In this document: one piece after another, positions 1-8,117 of the stretch
Layout of the letters: each line of letters starts with the position of its first letter
Position numbering within the stretch: position 1 is the stretch's first letter
Source of the DNA: UBA5436 sp050951845
GTDB lineage: Bacteria > Bacillota > Clostridia > Saccharofermentanales > DTU023
Direction: 5' to 3'
NCBI GenBank assembly: GCA_050951845.1
Contig: JBMNJV010000006.1
Location: 124,001-188,000, forward strand
Length of the DNA: 64,000 nucleotides
Notes under the pieces: model-generated
Databases searched by the model: none
What the model saw: the letters and a program-made list of their open reading frames with translations, nothing else
Told to the model about the DNA's origin: nothing
Position numbers and translations under genes: made by a program

Positions 1-245
1 GCACCGGCTTTTTTGGCACAGCAAAACCAAATAACTGTCTGAAATCAACCTTGCTGTGCCAAAATCTTCGTTCCTGCGGATTCCGATTCACAGCACCAGC
101 TTTTTTGGCACAGCACAACCAGATAACTATCTGAAATCACCCTTGCCGTGCCAATATTTTCGTTCCTGCGGATTCCGATTCACAGCACCGGCTTTTTTGG
201 CACAGCAAAACCAGATAACTATCTGAAACCACCCTTGCCGTGCCA
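1..245. repeat. 92-bp tandem repeat with nested hairpins
   Basis: Three units with an exact 92-bp period start at 1, 93 and 185; the third is cut short near 245. Each unit carries an inverted repeat, TTGGCACAGCAA against TTGCTGTGCCAA in unit 1 (13-24 and 51-62). Units 2 and 3 also hold the inner palindrome CAGATA-AC-TATCTG in the loop. In units 2 and 3 the outer arm changes to TTGCCGTGCCAA, which keeps pairing as G-U only in a minus-strand transcript. The array may extend left of the window. Confidence 0.85.
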
Positions 246-388
246 AAACCTAAAATAATAACAGGACAATTCTATTTATCAAAATCTAATCGGAACATCA
301 AACTATAAATACTTTTTTACATTTTATGCAATTTTTATCAGTGTTTCTAAAAATAAAAGGACAAAAATCTTTTTCTCTATAATAAAAT

Positions 389-1246
389 ATGTTTATGGAA
401 AAATATTTGTCACATTATAGCGCATTGAAACATTGGGATTTCCCACTGGCACATCAATATTTCAAGGAAAAATTAAATGATGATTTTCCTCAACAGTATC
501 TTGTTCGAGATATTAAAGCTCGTTCCTATAAAAAAGAAATTTCTACACATGTATGCACAAGAAATTTACCCAGGAATAGTTTTGTTAAACTTGAGAATAA
601 ACAAAAAATTGTTTCGCCACAACTAATGTTTTTACAATTAGCTTCAACCTTGGATATAATTGAAATAATCATTTTAGGTTATCTGCTTTGTGCTTATCCT
701 GAAGGAATTTTCTCAAATTCTTTAATTAATAAATCACATCTTATTAAATATGTTTCTTCCGCAAATCTGCCTAATAAGAAAAAGGCATTACGAGCTTTAA
801 AATATGTGCAGGAAGGTGCAAATTCAATTATGGAAATCTTTGTTGCTATGCTTTTGAGCTTACCCAATGCTTTAGGCGGCTTATCGATTCCTGGCGGAGT
901 CCTAAATTACAAAGTAGAATTGGATAATCTTTCAGCCAGAGCGATAAAAAAGAAAAATCTGTACATTGACTATTGCTTTCCAAATCAAAAAATCGGATAC
1001 GAATACCAAGGTTCTTTCCACAATCGAACAATTGATGAAGATTCAAATCGTAAAATGGTATTAAAAAGAATGGGTTATGAAATTGTAACCATATCAAAAA
1101 CTCAATTATATGACAAGAATAAATTAGTACTTTGGTTAATTGAGGCTGCAAAAACAAACAGGAAAAAAATTAGAATCCGAACTCAAAAATACATTAAATA
1201 TTTTAATCGCATTATAGAATTATTGCCAAAATCAGATTTAACTTGA
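389..1246 (+). CDS. Orphan protein with C-terminal DUF559/Vsr-like endonuclease fold
   Basis: A 285-residue protein. The last 100 residues match the pattern of the DUF559/very-short-patch-repair type of PD-(D/E)XK nuclease fold: an Asp in LYIDYCFP, then EYQGSFH, a following Asp-Arg helix and a closing GYEIVTIS strand. The N-terminal two thirds resemble the AbiEi-like regulatory part found before such domains in other bacteria, but that is only a weak impression. The product could be a DNA-binding or nuclease-fold regulator. No clear ribosome site lies before the ATG: AAAAGGAC is about 30 bases upstream, so the start is uncertain. The gene is alone and flanked by repeat-rich DNA, which suggests acquisition. 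Lower G+C than neighbouring genes. Confidence 0.6.
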   Translation: MFMEKYLSHYSALKHWDFPLAHQYFKEKLNDDFPQQYLVRDIKARSYKKEISTHVCTRNLPRNSFVKLENKQKIVSPQLMFLQLASTLDIIEIIILGYLLCAYPEGIFSNSLINKSHLIKYVSSANLPNKKKALRALKYVQEGANSIMEIFVAMLLSLPNALGGLSIPGGVLNYKVELDNLSARAIKKKNLYIDYCFPNQKIGYEYQGSFHNRTIDEDSNRKMVLKRMGYEIVTISKTQLYDKNKLVLWLIEAAKTNRKKIRIRTQKYIKYFNRIIELLPKSDLT

Positions 1247-1541
1247 TTCGGAGAACGAAAATTAAAATTTGGCGAATTTTGATGGACTTTACAGATTAAT
1301 TAATTAATTAATTATGTAATTGTACCAAAAACCACGAGTCAGCAGATTTGTAATCACATCATCGGTTCTTTGGCACAAAGTCATTTTGAGTTCTGATCTG
1401 CCAAAAATTACATGCCGGGGGAATTCGACTTGCAAATACGGCTTTTTGGCACAATTAAAGCAAAGAATCATCAGAAAATCTTATTGCTCTATTTAAAAAA
1501 TCTGATTGCTCTATTTGTTTAAAATGGAAATAACAAGATTA
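1247..1541. other. Gene-free stretch with simple repeats
   Basis: No coding frame is evident. It holds a TTAA-type simple repeat (about 1296-1312) and two degenerate echoes of the TTGGCACA arm of the 92-bp repeat (about 1369 and 1443), so it may be decayed repeat DNA. Confidence 0.5.
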
Positions 1542-1601
1542 AAAAAGTGGTGTCAAATACGAAGCAGATCAATCAGATCAAAACGTATCACACCACTTTT
1601 T
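1542..1601 (-). terminator. Bidirectional-type terminator after rubredoxin
   Basis: AAAAAGTGGTG (1542-1552) pairs with CACCACTTTTT (1591-1601), and inner ATACG pairs with CGTAT. A-run and T-run flank both sides, so it can work on either strand. It lies just after the rubredoxin stop. Confidence 0.75.
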
Positions 1602-1624
1602 GTTTAATATTTGTTGCTGAAAGA

Positions 1625-1786
1625 TTAATCTAACTCAGAGAAATCTTCCTTGCCTACGCCGCACAGCGGGCATACCCAATCTTCAGGGATATCTTCAAAA
1701 GCTGTTCCCGGTTCTACTCCGTTATCAGGATCACCTTCTGCAGGATCATAAATATATCCGCAAACATCACAAACATATGATTTCAT
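1625..1786 (-). CDS. Rubredoxin
   Basis: A 53-residue electron carrier of the rubredoxin family. The iron site is formed by two CxxCG motifs: CDVCG near residue 6 and CPLCG near residue 39, the classical spacing. The conserved YIYDP and the Asp-Trp before the second motif are present, and the length is typical. It probably serves oxygen or superoxide detoxification or another soluble redox chain in an anaerobe; no reductase partner is adjacent. A ribosome site AAGGAAGG precedes the ATG by about 8 bases. It follows the opp operon but a hairpin separates them, and it has its own terminator at 1542-1601. Confidence 0.95.
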   Translation of the reverse strand: MKSYVCDVCGYIYDPAEGDPDNGVEPGTAFEDIPEDWVCPLCGVGKEDFSELD

Positions 1787-1837
1787 TGTTTTGTTTCCTT
1801 CCTTATCTTCTTTGTTTATTGTTTTATAAATTATATA

Positions 1838-1877
1838 GAATTGAGTTTTCCGATAAGTTTTTAAGAAAACTCAATTC
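1838..1877 (-). terminator. Hairpin between oppA and rubredoxin
   Basis: A perfect 13-bp inverted repeat, GAATTGAGTTTTC (1838-1850) and GAAAACTCAATTC (1865-1877), with a 14-base loop sits 26 bases after the oppA stop. The 3' flank on the minus strand is AT-rich but lacks a clean T-run, so it may be a terminator or an mRNA-stabilising hairpin. Confidence 0.55.
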
Positions 1878-1902
1878 TTTGCAAAGTCTATCACTAATGA
1901 GA

Positions 1903-3618
1903 TTAATCTTCAACATATGCATTTTTGAAGTGCAAGTTATTGGTCGGGGTGAGGTTCCAACCTTTAACTCTGGAACTCATCAAGAGATTGGTTGAACGAT
2001 GATATAGAGAGATCATCGGATAATCTTCCATTAAGATATCTTCTGCTGCACGCATCGCTGCAATACCCTCAGCAGGATCTTGTACTGTTTTCGCAGCGGC
2101 AACAGCTTCATCATATGCTTCATTTTTGTAGAAAGAATTATTCAACTGATCTGTAGATACAAATAGCGGGAAGAATGTCATCGGATGGAGATAGTCAGCA
2201 CCCCAGCCCATGGCTGCTACCTGATATTTACCTGCTTGTACGTTGTCATAGTATACCGCCCACTCTTCATTCGAAATATTAACTTCTATTCCCAGATTAT
2301 CTTTGAACATTTGAGCCATTGCTTCAACAACTAATTTAACTTGTTCATTGGTGTAGTAGGATAATTCCAAAGTCGGGAATCCTTCACCATTTGGATAACC
2401 TGCTTCAGCTAACAGTTTTTGTGCCTCTTCAACATTACCTGTTGCCGGGATACCGAAATCTGAACGGCCGTCTACATAATCTTTACCATCGACTGAATAG
2501 CCGGGTGATACCAAACCAGCTGCTGCCAAATCATCACTTTGCAATACATTTGTGATAATCGCTTCACGATCCAGAGCCAAGTTCAAGGCTTTTCTGACAC
2601 GTACATCATCAAAGGGTTTTACACTGTTATTGATTAAATAATAGGTTGTAGCATATTGCGGTAAAGTATAAAGTTCATCAGTTTCAGCTTTGAGTTTAGG
2701 TACATCGGCTGCCGGAACATTTCTCGCACAGTCAATTTCACCTTTTTGGAAAGCTGCCAGAGCTGTTGCATCATCTTTGATATAACGGAAAGTAATTTCT
2801 TCCAGTTTAACTTGATCAGCATTATAATAATTTTCATTTTTGCCTAAAGTCACGGATTCACCCATTTTCATATCAATAACTTTGAACGGGCCATCTGTGA
2901 TATATGTTTCAGGACTTAGTGTCCATTTATCACCGTTTGCTTCGATTGTAGCTTTTTGAACCGGAGCATAAACAGGCATTGATAATACATCAATGAAGAA
3001 TGGTGTGGGTTCCTTAAGTGTATAAACTAATGTTTTTTCGTCAGGAGCTTTTACACCGACTTCGGAAAATTCAACTTTACCTTCATAAAAGTCTTGAGCA
3101 TTTACAATGTAATCCGAAAGCATATTGACATATTGGGCTGTCGTTTCAGGAGTCAATACACGTTCTGCAGAATAAACAAAATCATTGGCATTAAGATCGG
3201 AACCGTCGCTCCATTTCAAACCGTCACGTAAAGTAAAGGTATAAGTTTTGCCGTCTTCGGATATTTCCCATTTTTCTGCCAAACCGGGAATCAATTCGCT
3301 GTTTTCATCTACCGTTACCAAACCCTCAAAGCAGTTGGCCAGGAAAGGTGCTGCAAATGAATTGCTGGTGATATTAGGATCAATACCGTCCGGTTCATTA
3401 TTTAATGAAACAATGATTTTCTGTTCAGCGGCACCTGCAGAATCGTCTGTGTCTTCTTTATCGGCATCTTCAGCAGGAGCATCTTCTTTTACTTCTGCAT
3501 CTTCGGCAGGAGCATCTTCGGCTTTGTCATCTTTTTTTGAGCCACAAGCTGTCATCAGACTGAGCATCATGCTCATAATCAAGATAAAGACAAGAGTTGT
3601 TATTAATTTCTTTTTCAC
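1903..3618 (-). CDS. oppA: Oligopeptide ABC transporter substrate-binding lipoprotein
   Basis: About 571 residues, family 5 extracellular solute-binding protein (OppA/DppA). A lysine-rich signal peptide ends in the lipobox LMTAC with the lipid-anchored Cys near residue 25, followed by an acidic Ala/Glu/Asp linker rich in PAEDA. The body has the family hallmarks: LEPDGIDP-like start (NNEPDGIDPN), the LAEKWEISEDGKTYTF strand pair and LADREAII-like helix. It captures peptides outside the membrane for OppBCDF. A GTG at 3627 opens the same frame, but it is part of the ribosome site GAGGTG; the next GTG at 3618 has correct spacing and is preferred. Last gene of the opp operon. Confidence 0.92.
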   Translation of the reverse strand: MKKKLITTLVFILIMSMMLSLMTACGSKKDDKAEDAPAEDAEVKEDAPAEDADKEDTDDSAGAAEQKIIVSLNNEPDGIDPNITSNSFAAPFLANCFEGLVTVDENSELIPGLAEKWEISEDGKTYTFTLRDGLKWSDGSDLNANDFVYSAERVLTPETTAQYVNMLSDYIVNAQDFYEGKVEFSEVGVKAPDEKTLVYTLKEPTPFFIDVLSMPVYAPVQKATIEANGDKWTLSPETYITDGPFKVIDMKMGESVTLGKNENYYNADQVKLEEITFRYIKDDATALAAFQKGEIDCARNVPAADVPKLKAETDELYTLPQYATTYYLINNSVKPFDDVRVRKALNLALDREAIITNVLQSDDLAAAGLVSPGYSVDGKDYVDGRSDFGIPATGNVEEAQKLLAEAGYPNGEGFPTLELSYYTNEQVKLVVEAMAQMFKDNLGIEVNISNEEWAVYYDNVQAGKYQVAAMGWGADYLHPMTFFPLFVSTDQLNNSFYKNEAYDEAVAAAKTVQDPAEGIAAMRAAEDILMEDYPMISLYHRSTNLLMSSRVKGWNLTPTNNLHFKNAYVED

Positions 3619-3702
3619 TTTTTTCACCTCATAAAATAAATTATTCCGTTAACATATTTCAGATTGCATCATAATATAATTATCCATAATGCAATTTGAT
3701 AA

Positions 3703-4659
3703 CTATTCATCATATAAATGGCAAGCAACAAAATGATCTGTTCCGGCCTCTTGCCATTTCGGTTGTTCAATTCTACATCTTTCTGTTGCATATTTACAAC
3801 GTGTATGGAACCTGCAACCGGTCGGGGGAGATATCGGACTTGGTATATCGCCTTCTATTCCGCTTTTCTGCTTTTGCCTTGCAAGTTTGGGTGATGCAAT
3901 CGGCACGCTGCTCAATAAACCTTTGGTATACGGATGAAGCGGATTATCATAAATTTCTTCCGATTCACATAATTCTACCAGATGGCCAAGATACATAACT
4001 CCGACTCGATTTGAAACATAACGTACCATTGATAAATCATGTGCTATAAACAGATAAGTCAAATCTAAATCCTGTTGAAATTTTTTCAGCAGATTAACAA
4101 TTTGAGCCTGAATCGATACATCAAGTGCTGAAATCGGCTCATCACAAATAATCAATTCCGGACGTAAGATCAAAGCCCTCGCAATTCCGATTCTTTGTCT
4201 TTGACCACCGCTGAATTCATGAGCATAACGTAAAGCATGTTCCGTCCCCAGACCTACCATACTGAGCATTTCATAAACCAGTTCATTTTCCTCATCTTTA
4301 TTTCGGCAAATCTTATGAGCTCTCAATGGTTCAGCTATAATATCGCGTACTGTCATTCTTGCATTCAAAGACGCATACGGATCTTGAAAAATCATTTGCA
4401 TTTGTTTGCGAATCGGCATTAATTCTTTTGTTGTCAGATGCGAGATATCCTGATTATGCAATAAAACCTGACCGGAAGTAGGCTGATAAATTCTGATAAT
4501 CGTTCGTGCAAGTGTTGATTTGCCACAGCCTGATTCACCTACCAGACCTAAAGTTTCGCCTTTGGTTAAAGTAAAACTTATATCATCAACGGCATGAACT
4601 ACTTTGCCGCGTTTTCCTTTTACGGGAAAGTGTTTGGTTAAATTCTTAACTTCAATCAT
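3703..4659 (-). CDS. oppF: Oligopeptide ABC transporter ATPase OppF/DppF
   Basis: A 318-residue ABC ATPase that powers peptide import with OppD. Walker A GESGCGKST is near residue 40, the signature SGGQRQR near 150, Walker B LIICDEP near 170. The C-terminal oligopeptide-transporter extension carries HPYTKGLL and the Cys-containing CRFHTRC segment (Cys-rich, possibly an iron-sulfur or structural motif known from the family). Its start overlaps the end of oppD by 8 bases, indicating translational coupling. Confidence 0.92.
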   Translation of the reverse strand: MIEVKNLTKHFPVKGKRGKVVHAVDDISFTLTKGETLGLVGESGCGKSTLARTIIRIYQPTSGQVLLHNQDISHLTTKELMPIRKQMQMIFQDPYASLNARMTVRDIIAEPLRAHKICRNKDEENELVYEMLSMVGLGTEHALRYAHEFSGGQRQRIGIARALILRPELIICDEPISALDVSIQAQIVNLLKKFQQDLDLTYLFIAHDLSMVRYVSNRVGVMYLGHLVELCESEEIYDNPLHPYTKGLLSSVPIASPKLARQKQKSGIEGDIPSPISPPTGCRFHTRCKYATERCRIEQPKWQEAGTDHFVACHLYDE

Positions 4660-5797
4660 TGCTTCCCCTCTCTATTATGCCGCTATTATCTGTTTTCTGA
4701 GCAATTGCCGGGATATTCAGATCATTCTCATTATTATTTTGCTCGTTTTGAGATCCTTGAATCCTTTTCGCTTGTTCTGCTTGTTCAGTTTGTTGTGCTT
4801 GTTCTGCTTGTTCAGCTTGTTGTGCCTGTTCCGTTACCAACCAGCAACGCACCCGATGACCTGCTTCAATTTTGGTTTCCGGAGGCAGCATTCTGGCACA
4901 GATATTTCTGGCTTGGCTACATCTCGGAGCAAAAGGACAACCGGGAAAATCACCCAGCATATCCGGCGGAGACCCCGGTATTGGTTCAAGTTCACCGCTG
5001 CGATCTTGATTGATCAAAGGCATTGAACGCAATAAACCTTGAGTATAAGGATGTGCCGGATTTTCAAATAAATCATCTATCTCTGCTTCTTCCATAATCA
5101 TACCGCCATACATAACGATTACCCGGCTACAAGTTTCCGCAACGACTCCCAAATCATGCGTGATAAATAAAACACTCATTCCCATTTCTTCTTGAATTGA
5201 GCGCAGTAATTTTAAAATCTGATCCTGGATGGTAACATCCAAAGCAGTTGTCGGTTCATCGGCAATCAGCACACTTGGATTACAAGCCAGGGCTATCGCA
5301 ATCATGACTCTTTGACGCATTCCGCCGGAAAATTCATGCGGTAATTGATCATAACGTTTTTCCGGTTCAGGTATTTTGACTTTTGCCAATAAATCCAAAA
5401 CCTGCTCCTTAATGTCTTGCCGTGATAATTGCGGATTATGTACAGCTATCATTTCAGCAATTTGTTTACCGATTGACATCAGCGGATTCAAAGAAGACAT
5501 CGGATCTTGAAAAATCATGGCAATTTCTTTGCCGCGAATTGTTCGCATCTCCTGATTGCCAAGGTCTTTGATTGATTTCCCTTTATAAGTTATTTCTCCG
5601 GCTTTAATTACCGCATTATTTGCCAATAAACGTAAAATCGACATTGACATCACACTTTTTCCACTGCCCGATTCGCCGACGATCCCGATAATCTCACCGG
5701 GATAAAGCTCAAAGTCTACACCGCGGACAGCTTTAACTTCACCGTTTGCAGTCATGAAAGATGTTTTTAAATTTTCGACTTTTAAGATTGGTTCCAT
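4652..5797 (-). CDS. oppD: Oligopeptide ABC transporter ATPase OppD/DppD
   Basis: A 381-residue ABC ATPase, partner of OppF. Walker A GESGSGKS is near residue 40, signature SGGMRQR near 155, Walker B VLIADEPTTALD near 175, and the C-terminal oligopeptide domain has CPFAPRCSQARNIC near 290. The final 55 residues are unusual: after the normal domain end there is a low-complexity Gln/Ala/Glu tail built of EQA-type units from a 27-bp DNA repeat, then a charged Asn-rich end. The tail is absent from typical OppD and may vary in length between strains. Lies 7 bases after oppC. Confidence 0.92.
   Translation of the reverse strand: MEPILKVENLKTSFMTANGEVKAVRGVDFELYPGEIIGIVGESGSGKSVMSMSILRLLANNAVIKAGEITYKGKSIKDLGNQEMRTIRGKEIAMIFQDPMSSLNPLMSIGKQIAEMIAVHNPQLSRQDIKEQVLDLLAKVKIPEPEKRYDQLPHEFSGGMRQRVMIAIALACNPSVLIADEPTTALDVTIQDQILKLLRSIQEEMGMSVLFITHDLGVVAETCSRVIVMYGGMIMEEAEIDDLFENPAHPYTQGLLRSMPLINQDRSGELEPIPGSPPDMLGDFPGCPFAPRCSQARNICARMLPPETKIEAGHRVRCWLVTEQAQQAEQAEQAQQTEQAEQAKRIQGSQNEQNNNENDLNIPAIAQKTDNSGIIERGSND
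4772..4834. repeat. 27-bp tandem repeat inside the oppD 3' end
   Basis: Two nearly identical 27-bp units (4772-4798, 4799-4825) and part of a third, all in frame, encode the Gln/Ala/Glu tail of OppD. Each unit is itself made of degenerate 9-bp pieces of the type TTGTTCTGC. Confidence 0.8.
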
Positions 5798-5804
5798 TAT
5801 TTCC

Positions 5805-6974
5805 TCATTTTTTCATTTTAGGATCTAAAGCATCCCTTAAACCGTCACCGACAAAATTAAAAGCAAACATGATTAAACAAATTACAGCTGCCGGTAAAAA
5901 TAATTGATAGGGCGACGTCCTCAGCCCTTGCAGAGCATCATTCGCCATTGTGCCCAGACTGGCCATCGGAGGTGCAATTCCCAAACCGATAAAACCCAGA
6001 AATGCTTCCATGAAGATTGCCGAAGGTACAAGCATTGTAGCTGTAACCAAAATCGGCCCCATTGCATTAGGCAATAAGTGACGGAATAGAATTGTTCTGC
6101 TTCCGGAACCTACCGTTATGGCAGCCAGCACAAATTCACTGTTTTTCAAAACGACAATTTGACCTCTGACTACTCTTGCCATACTCACCCAATAGACACT
6201 GGACAAAGCAACAATAATACTTAAGAAACCGTTTTCCATAATAACCATAATCAGAATCACATATAAGGTTAGAGGAATCGTGCTGATAATATCCACAATT
6301 CGCATCATGATTATATCGGTTAAGCCACCCGCATAAGCTGAAATTCCGCCATAAATCATACCGATTGTCATATTGACTATCGTAGCTATAAAAGCAACGA
6401 TCAGTGAAATTCTCGTGCCGAACATCAAACGAGTCAACATATCACGTCCCAGACCGTCAGTTCCCAAAACATATTTACTGTTCCAGATATTTTTCGTTTC
6501 GGCAGTTTTGTTGTGATCTTCAGAAAGCACTATTGCCGCCGGTTTCATTTTATAGTTAACAATAATTTCCTGCTCGCCATCAGCAAAAACCATTTTCTTT
6601 TGGATGCCATCTTCAGATGTTTTTTTCAAACTTGAACCGACTACTCCATCTGAATCAACTGCAATTACTTTCAAGCTCGGAGACAAATAATATAACTTAC
6701 CGTTAACTTCCGCAACTTTCATACGAGGCGGTAAATTAGCAAATTCCAGACTTTGAGTATCAAAATTATAAGGTGTTAAGAAGGGACCGATAAAAGCAAA
6801 CAGACATAATAAGACAATCAAGATCATACCGATCATCGCAGATGTCTTGCGGGTAAATCGATAAATTACATCACCCAAAAAAGTTCGGTTCTTGGCAACA
6901 ATTTTTTCAGATTCACCGGCGGTTCTTTGGAGAGGTTCCCAATCATTTGGTAAAAAATCATATTTATCACTCAT
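5805..6974 (-). CDS. oppC: Oligopeptide ABC transporter permease OppC/DppC
   Basis: A 389-residue permease of the binding-protein-dependent transport family. One transmembrane helix (about residues 40-65) is followed by the usual LGTDGLGRDMLTRLMFG entry and five further helices; the EAA coupling loop holds EAFLGFIGLGI near residue 325. It is longer than the roughly 300 residues of plain OppC because of an insert at about residues 75-160 between helix 1 and the LGTDGLGRD motif. The insert is predicted outside the cell. Pairs with OppB to form the channel. The ATG lies 9 bases after oppB. Confidence 0.92.
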   Translation of the reverse strand: MSDKYDFLPNDWEPLQRTAGESEKIVAKNRTFLGDVIYRFTRKTSAMIGMILIVLLCLFAFIGPFLTPYNFDTQSLEFANLPPRMKVAEVNGKLYYLSPSLKVIAVDSDGVVGSSLKKTSEDGIQKKMVFADGEQEIIVNYKMKPAAIVLSEDHNKTAETKNIWNSKYVLGTDGLGRDMLTRLMFGTRISLIVAFIATIVNMTIGMIYGGISAYAGGLTDIIMMRIVDIISTIPLTLYVILIMVIMENGFLSIIVALSSVYWVSMARVVRGQIVVLKNSEFVLAAITVGSGSRTILFRHLLPNAMGPILVTATMLVPSAIFMEAFLGFIGLGIAPPMASLGTMANDALQGLRTSPYQLFLPAAVICLIMFAFNFVGDGLRDALDPKMKK

Positions 6975-6983
6975 TGCTTTACC

Positions 6984-7901
6984 TCAATCCAATTTTATCC
7001 TGGGATCTATAATCAAATAAAATAAATCTACAATAAAGGTCATCACTAACAGAAAGGTCGCATAAAAAATCGTTATGCCCATAATTGCCGTATAATCTCT
7101 CTGCCCCACACTGTCAACAAAGTGGACACCCATGCCGGGGATAGCAAAAATCTTTTCTATAACAAATGAACCTGTCAACAATCCGGCAACAGTCGGACCG
7201 AGAATAGTCACAACCGGTATTAAGGCATTGCGCAGACCATGTTTGACAACGACTTGAGTTTCAGACAAACCTTTTGATCTGGCAGTGCGGATATAATCTT
7301 GTCCCATTACTTCAAGCAGACTTGACCGCATCAATCTCGCAATAAAAGCCATCGAATAACCGCCTAAAGCAATAACCGGCAAAATATAACTTTGCCAGGA
7401 ATCTAAACCGAAAGTCGGCAGTAAATTTAGTTGATAACTGAAAACATATAATAGCAAAGTCGCCACGACAAAAGAGGGTATCGTCACACCTAAAGTTGCA
7501 ATCAGCATAATTGCTCCGTCTTGCCAGCGTCCGTTTTTCAGAGCTGACCAGATTCCCAGAGGGATTGCGGTTATAATTATAAATATCAGAGTAACGGCAC
7601 CTAATTTCGCCGAAATCGGGAAACCGTTTTCAATAAAGTCATTAACCGTTTTGCCTTGATATTTAAATGACGGACCTAAATCAAAACGTACCAAACCTTT
7701 AATATAATCAAAAAATTGCACCGGCAAAGGGTCATCCAGTTTGTATTTTTCATTCAAAGCCTGTTCAACCTTTTCCGGTAATTCCCGATCTCTGGTAAAA
7801 GGACCACCCGGTACCGAATGCATCATAATAAAGGTTATCAGAATAATAATAAACAAGGAGATAATCATCATTCCGACACGCTTACCAACAAATTTGAGCA
7901 T
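6984..7901 (-). CDS. oppB: Oligopeptide ABC transporter permease OppB/DppB
   Basis: A 305-residue permease with six transmembrane helices. The family start (LKFVGKRVGMMIISLFIII), the GPSF periplasmic segment and the EAA loop SKGLSETQVVVKHGLRNALIP near residue 205 are present, ending in IDPRIKLD as usual. The start at 7901 is chosen because AGAGGGG sits 8 bases upstream; an in-frame TTG at 7919 has no ribosome site. First gene of the operon; the promoter at 7929-7956 lies just before it. Confidence 0.93.
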   Translation of the reverse strand: MLKFVGKRVGMMIISLFIIILITFIMMHSVPGGPFTRDRELPEKVEQALNEKYKLDDPLPVQFFDYIKGLVRFDLGPSFKYQGKTVNDFIENGFPISAKLGAVTLIFIIITAIPLGIWSALKNGRWQDGAIMLIATLGVTIPSFVVATLLLYVFSYQLNLLPTFGLDSWQSYILPVIALGGYSMAFIARLMRSSLLEVMGQDYIRTARSKGLSETQVVVKHGLRNALIPVVTILGPTVAGLLTGSFVIEKIFAIPGMGVHFVDSVGQRDYTAIMGITIFYATFLLVMTFIVDLFYLIIDPRIKLD

Positions 7902-7928
7902 AAACACCCCTCTATCCAATAATTAAAT

Positions 7929-7956
7929 ATTATACATCAATTCGTGCATTATCCAA
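7929..7956 (-). promoter_or_regulatory. Probable sigma-A promoter of the opp operon
   Basis: On the minus strand a -35 TTGGAT (7951-7956) and a perfect -10 TATAAT (7929-7934) are separated by 16 bases. The start codon of oppB is about 28 bases downstream of the -10. Confidence 0.65.
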
Positions 7957-8010
7957 CTCAACAGGAGATAATCTGAGTTAAAAATTAATTATTATTACTT
8001 AAGTTGTATA

Positions 8011-8098
8011 ATCTCGGATAAAATCCGTCTGTAATCTCGGATAAAATCCGTCTGTAATCTTGGATAAAATTCGTCTGTAATCTTGGATAAAACTAGTC
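8011..8098. repeat. 23-bp tandem repeat between obg and oppB
   Basis: Four copies with an exact 23-bp period start at 8011, 8034, 8057 and 8080 (the last is partial). The core is ATCTCGGATAAAATCCGTCT; copies 3 and 4 drift to CTTGG. Each unit contains the small inverted repeat CGGATaaaATCCG. The array lies after the obg stop and upstream of the opp promoter. Confidence 0.85.
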
Positions 8099-8117
8099 AA
8101 AAATAATACTGCAAATA

